Shown piece after piece: positions 16,831 to 19,404 of a stretch of DNA of 19,404 nt. This DNA is from JAYZAP01 sp964645285 (lineage in GTDB: Bacteria; Pseudomonadota; Alphaproteobacteria; JAAXGF01): NCBI GenBank assembly GCA_964645285.1, contig CAZYDR010000071.1, positions 1 to 19,404 on the forward strand. Reading direction: 5' to 3'. Below the pieces are notes generated by a model that was not told the origin of the DNA, searched no databases, and was given only the letters and a program-made list of their open reading frames with translations. The translations under genes and the position numbers were made by a program. Numbering within the stretch: position 1 is the first letter of the stretch; each line of letters begins with the position of its first letter.

Positions 16831-17559
16831 CTATATGGCGAACTCGTCGACGAGAGCCCCCTCTCTTGGACGGCGTGGTGACAGAACAGAATTTTGTAGG
16901 TCGTCGCGCGCCTGGAGAACCTTCACCAGGCTGTCCTTGGCGCTCTCCACATGGTCGCCGATGAGTGCCGCGGCGCCCGCCGCATCCTTTTCCTTGATCG
17001 CATGAAGCAGGGCCTGATGCTGGCTATCAGCGGCGGCAAGGGCTTCCCGGTTGGAGGTCTCCACCCAGATGAAGCACATGACCTTGTCCAACACGTTCTG
17101 GATGGCCTGATGCAGCGAGGCGTTGCCGCTGGCGCGGGCAATCAATTCATGAATTTCCAGGTCCAGCCGGACGGCCTTGGCGTGGTCCTTCGGCTCCGAC
17201 GACAGCTTTTCCAGGTCAGCCAGGATGCAGTCGAACTCGTGCAGGTGCGACGGCAGCGCGTTCTTCGTGGCCAGCTTGGCCGCATGGACCTCGAGCATCT
17301 TCCTGAACTCATAGAGATCGGTGACCTGCTGCGCCGAGAACGTACTGACGTAATAGCCGCGCCGGGTGCGCGCCTCGACCAACCCGGTCATGGCCAGGCG
17401 GCCGAGGGCTTCGCGAACCGGTGTCCGGCTGACGCCCAACCGTTCCGCTAAATCACGGTCGACGAGCTTCTGGCCGGCGCGCAGTGAATTTGAAAAAATC
17501 AAATCGCGCAGCCGCCCATAGACATCGTCGATCAGCAGTTCGGATCGCTTTGTTGCCAC
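16831..17559 (-). CDS. GntR-family transcriptional regulator (FadR/FCD type)
   Basis: The 242-residue cytoplasmic repressor or activator has a winged helix at about 10-75 (LAERLGVSRTPVREALGRL, GLVEARTRRGYYV) and an all-helical FCD ligand-binding domain at about 80-220. Asp133, His137, His181 and His203 fall where many FCD regulators bind a metal ion that helps hold a carboxylate ligand. This is inferred from spacing. The ligand is probably a substrate or intermediate of the local pathway. The start is GTG (17559-17557), with GGAG about 11 bases upstream, a rather long spacing. It is the first gene of the operon and lies 22 bp before the binding-protein gene. The shared upstream region with the divergent SDR makes autoregulation and control of both directions likely. 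Confidence 0.93.
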   Translation of the reverse strand: MATKRSELLIDDVYGRLRDLIFSNSLRAGQKLVDRDLAERLGVSRTPVREALGRLAMTGLVEARTRRGYYVSTFSAQQVTDLYEFRKMLEVHAAKLATKNALPSHLHEFDCILADLEKLSSEPKDHAKAVRLDLEIHELIARASGNASLHQAIQNVLDKVMCFIWVETSNREALAAADSQHQALLHAIKEKDAAGAAALIGDHVESAKDSLVKVLQARDDLQNSVLSPRRPREGALVDEFAI

Positions 17560-17586
17560 GGTGGCGTGAACTCCGGTAGCATGAAA

Positions 17587-17610
17587 TTTGGTATTCCACT
17601 TTGTATGCCA
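17587..17610. repeat. Tandem 12-base repeat, candidate operator
   Basis: TTTGGTATTCCA and CTTTGTATGCCA lie head to tail and agree at 9 of 12 positions. The first is also a partial palindrome (TGG-TATT-CCA). GT/AC-rich near-palindromes are common targets of FadR-type GntR proteins. The repeat overlaps the candidate -10 of the operon, where a repressor would block transcription. Confidence 0.4.
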
Positions 17611-17626
17611 TCGGTGTTGTTGTCAA
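17600..17626 (-). promoter_or_regulatory. Candidate promoter of the GntR/transporter operon
   Basis: A perfect -35 hexamer TTGACA (17626-17621) is followed after 15 bases by TACAAA (17605-17600), a 4 of 6 match to TATAAT. The spacing is shorter than the ideal 17. Transcription would start about 30-35 bases before the GTG of the regulator gene. Confidence 0.45.
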
Positions 17627-17631
17627 GTTTC

Positions 17632-17653
17632 CGTGGGGTGGTGACACCCCGTG
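17632..17653 (+). other. GNRA-loop hairpin or palindrome GGGGTG-GTGA-CACCCC
   Basis: The six-base arms GGGGTG and CACCCC are perfect complements around GTGA. In plus-strand RNA three further pairs (C-G, G-U, U-G) extend the stem to nine. It may be part of the leader of the plus-strand SDR message or a palindromic protein-binding site. Confidence 0.4.
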
Positions 17654-17742
17654 CGGTCTCACGCCACTGTCGTCGGTGGCGGTGGCGGCGGCGGCATTCT
17701 CGAAAAAGAAAACCAAACACACCAAACTGGCAGGGGGAACGG

Positions 17743-18594
17743 ATGAAGTTTAAAAACAAAGTGGCCTTGGTGACCGGTGGGAACTTTGGACTTGGGCGCG
17801 GAATTTCTCATAGATTCGCCGCGGAAGGCGCAACGATTGCCGTCGTCGCCCGAAACCAGGAGCGGGCGAATGCGGTTGTCAAAGAGTTATCCGACCTTGG
17901 CCACACCGCGACCTTCTTCAAAGCCGATGTCTCGGGCGAGGAAGCCGTAAAATCCATGATTGACGCGGTGGTCGAACGGTTTGGACGCCTGGACATTGTT
18001 GTCAACAATGCTGGATGCGGAAGCCAACACTGCGGGGTTGAACCGGATACCCCGCCCGGTGAACGATGGGCGTTTTTCCGTGGCGCGAATTTGGACTCGA
18101 ACTATTATGTGACCTCTTTGGCGATACCGCATCTGGTGAAACATCGCGGCAGCGCGGTGGTAAACATCTCATCGACGTCAACGTTCCACGGAAATTGGGG
18201 ACTGTATGGTGTCGCGAAAATCGGCGTCGAGGGCATGACGCGCTCTTTCGCCGCTGAACTCGCGCCCTATGGTATACGCGTGAACGCAATCAGCCCTGGT
18301 TGGATCGAGACAAGTCCCGAAGAAACCGCCGCGGCACAAGGCGATAGCGGAGAATGGAAGATGCCGCCATCGCTATTCGATAGAATGGGAACACCGGAAG
18401 AGATTGCCAGCACGGCAGCTTTCCTGGCCTCCGACGAAGCGTCCTTCATCACGGGCCAGACACTGATTGTCGATGGTGGTTTGATGATACTGGACTATCC
18501 CTCGAGACCGTCGCTTGAAACCGTTGGCCATCGCGTATTTTCCCATTCAGCCGGCGTCGCCCACGGCGGCGCGGCCCAAGACGGCGCGGACTGA
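17743..18594 (+). CDS. Short-chain dehydrogenase/reductase with C-terminal tail, divergent from the operon
   Basis: This 283-residue classical SDR has the cofactor motif TGGNFGLG at 11-18, NNAG at 88-91, Asn117, Ser143 or Ser144, Tyr155 and Lys159 (YGVAK). Arg37 at the end of the second strand suggests NADP(H). Two features are unusual: a long loop between NNAG and the active-site Asn (residues 92-116, with PDTPPGERWAFFRG), and about 35 residues after the normal SDR end at VDGG (LMILDYPSRPSLETVGHR and onward). The tail could shape the active site or contact a partner. The reaction is unknown, but the location argues for a role on the compound handled by the transporter. The ATG at 17743 has AGGGGGA five bases before it. 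The frame is open upstream to 17566, but that part is low-complexity and unlike SDRs. It is less like the other two SDRs than they are like each other. Confidence 0.9.
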   Translation: MKFKNKVALVTGGNFGLGRGISHRFAAEGATIAVVARNQERANAVVKELSDLGHTATFFKADVSGEEAVKSMIDAVVERFGRLDIVVNNAGCGSQHCGVEPDTPPGERWAFFRGANLDSNYYVTSLAIPHLVKHRGSAVVNISSTSTFHGNWGLYGVAKIGVEGMTRSFAAELAPYGIRVNAISPGWIETSPEETAAAQGDSGEWKMPPSLFDRMGTPEEIASTAAFLASDEASFITGQTLIVDGGLMILDYPSRPSLETVGHRVFSHSAGVAHGGAAQDGAD

Positions 18595-18645
18595 GTATGT
18601 TCGCCATGGATTTGAAGACGATCTAGGATATTTCGGTTCAAGCAA

Positions 18646-18650
18646 GGGAG
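18646..18650 (+). promoter_or_regulatory. Ribosome binding site of the third SDR
   Basis: GGGAG is six bases before the ATG at 18657. This supports that ATG over the adjoining GTG at 18654. Confidence 0.7.
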
Positions 18651-18656
18651 ACAGTG

Positions 18657-19404
18657 ATGAGTTTCGAAGGCAAGAGGGTGCTGGTGACCGGTGGTTCGCG
18701 CGGCATCGGGCGGGCCACGGCGAAGGCCTTCCGCGAGGCCGGCGCGCGGGTCGCGGTCAACGGGCGCACCATGGAATCGACGGCCGAGGGCATCGCCGCG
18801 CTTGGTGGTGATGGCCTGATCGCGGCGCCCGGAGACATCGGTACGGTGGCGAGTTGCCAGGCCGTGGTGGGCGCGACTCTCGACGCCTTCGGCGGGCTCG
18901 ACGTGCTGGTCAACAGCGCCGGGGTGGCCAAGGCGCGCACCATCGAGACCTGCGACGAGGCGCTGAAACCAGGTCATCGACATCAACCTCAAGGGCACCT
19001 TCTTCTGCATTCGCGCGGCCGCCACGGCCTTGCGCGAGAGCCGCGGTAGCATCGTCAACGTGGCCTCGACGTCGGGCCTGGCGGGCAACGCGAACCTGTC
19101 GATCTACTGCGCCTCGAAGGATGGCGTGGTTCTGCTGACCCAGGCGCTGTCAGCCGAGTTCGCGCCCGAAGTACGCATCAATTGCGTCTGCCCGGGCTTG
19201 GTCGATACCGACATGGCCAGGCGCGACTATATCGAGAGCAGCGACGATCCCGCCGCCGCCCTCGCCAAGATCGAGGCCGACTCGCCCATGGGCCGCATGT
19301 CACAACCGGAAGAGATCGCCGCCTCTATACTCCATCTCGCTTCCGACGCGGCCGGGGTCGTTACCGGCGTCGCCCTGGCCATCGACGGCGGCAGCACGGC
19401 CAGC
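18657..19404 (+). pseudogene. Short-chain dehydrogenase/reductase, frameshifted, runs off the window
   Basis: The first frame encodes MSFEGKRVLVTGGSRGIG (TGGSRGIG at 11-18), Arg37 and NSAG at about 86-89, and is SDR-like to Leu103. At 18966-18968 the frame changes. The continuation in another frame reads NQVIDINLKGTFF, then a catalytic Ser in NVASTSG, YCASK and CVCPGLVDTDMARR, and ends VTGVALAIDGGSTAS at the last base, with no stop inside the window. Aligned with the operon SDR, one residue is missing at the break, so a two-base loss from an A-run is a simple explanation. With the frame restored, all catalytic residues are present. It may be a recent pseudogene or a sequence error. It lies 62 bp after the preceding SDR on the same strand and probably shares its transcript. 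Confidence 0.85.

Larger units (their letters stand above)
17560..17742. promoter_or_regulatory. Divergent control region between the GntR operon and the plus-strand SDR
   Basis: The 183-bp gap separates two divergent transcription units. It contains a minus-strand promoter candidate, a tandem 12-base repeat, a GTGA-loop hairpin (17632-17653), a second inverted repeat CGCCAC/GTGGCG (17662-17681) followed by a GGC-rich run, and an A-rich stretch (17702-17719) before the ribosome binding site. I could not identify a convincing plus-strand promoter by eye. Confidence 0.6.

Noticed and set aside
17676..17695. GGC-rich run as a possible microsatellite or CRISPR-like repeat
   Set aside because: It is short, imperfect and single; there are no spaced identical repeats anywhere in the window.
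17566..17742. Upstream extension of the plus-strand SDR to 17566
   Set aside because: The added 59 residues are Arg/Trp-rich translation of a control region with hairpins. The ATG at 17743 has a good ribosome site and gives the normal SDR N-terminus.

Overview
The window is high-GC DNA from an alphaproteobacterium, most likely a Rhodospirillales-type organism. This rests on the look of the MutS, GlnD, MurJ and TrpS proteins, on the murJ-trpS and mutS-glnD neighbourhoods, and on the DUF2333-like gene next to trpS. The assignment is inference from protein resemblance; there is no rRNA or tRNA gene here to confirm it.

Region 1 (1-8908, all on the minus strand) is a housekeeping block. Transcription runs mutS, glnD, murJ, trpS, then a DUF2333-like membrane protein. 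mutS/glnD and trpS/DUF2333 each overlap by 4 bases (GTGA and ATGA), and murJ sits 45 bp after glnD and 70 bp before trpS, so the block looks like one transcription unit. It carries mismatch repair, nitrogen (PII) signalling, lipid II flipping and tryptophan charging. The DUF2333-like gene is broken by a frameshift near 709-714 and runs off the window at base 1. mutS contains a 31-base run of N (6307-6337).

Region 2 (8964-10577, minus strand) is a mobile-element graveyard directly upstream of mutS. It holds the C-terminal part of a large serine recombinase, abutting an IS1182/IS5-like transposase gene that has lost its C-terminal third, its catalytic Glu and one IS end. The intact outer IS end is a candidate at 10561-10577.

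Region 3 (10736-17559, minus strand) is a solute-uptake operon. In transcription order it encodes a GntR/FCD regulator, a Tat-exported family 5 substrate-binding protein, a short-chain dehydrogenase (SDR), DppB-like and DppC-like permeases, and one polypeptide with two ABC ATPase domains. A strong hairpin, fully paired only in minus-strand RNA, separates the binding-protein gene from the genes below it. It would be expected to keep the binding protein more abundant than the membrane parts.

Region 4 (17560-19404, plus strand) diverges from the operon across a 183-bp control region with a candidate promoter, a direct repeat that could bind the regulator, and small hairpins. It encodes two more SDRs. 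The second is a close relative of the SDR inside the operon, is frameshifted at about 18966, and runs off the window. Together, regions 3 and 4 look like a regulated uptake and oxidation module for an unidentified hydroxylated or peptide-like compound. The substrate cannot be read from the sequence. I saw no CRISPR array, tRNA, rRNA or phage module, and no clearly unprecedented system. The most unusual parts are the SDR embedded in the transporter operon with its divergent paralogue, and the fused mobile remnants next to mutS.
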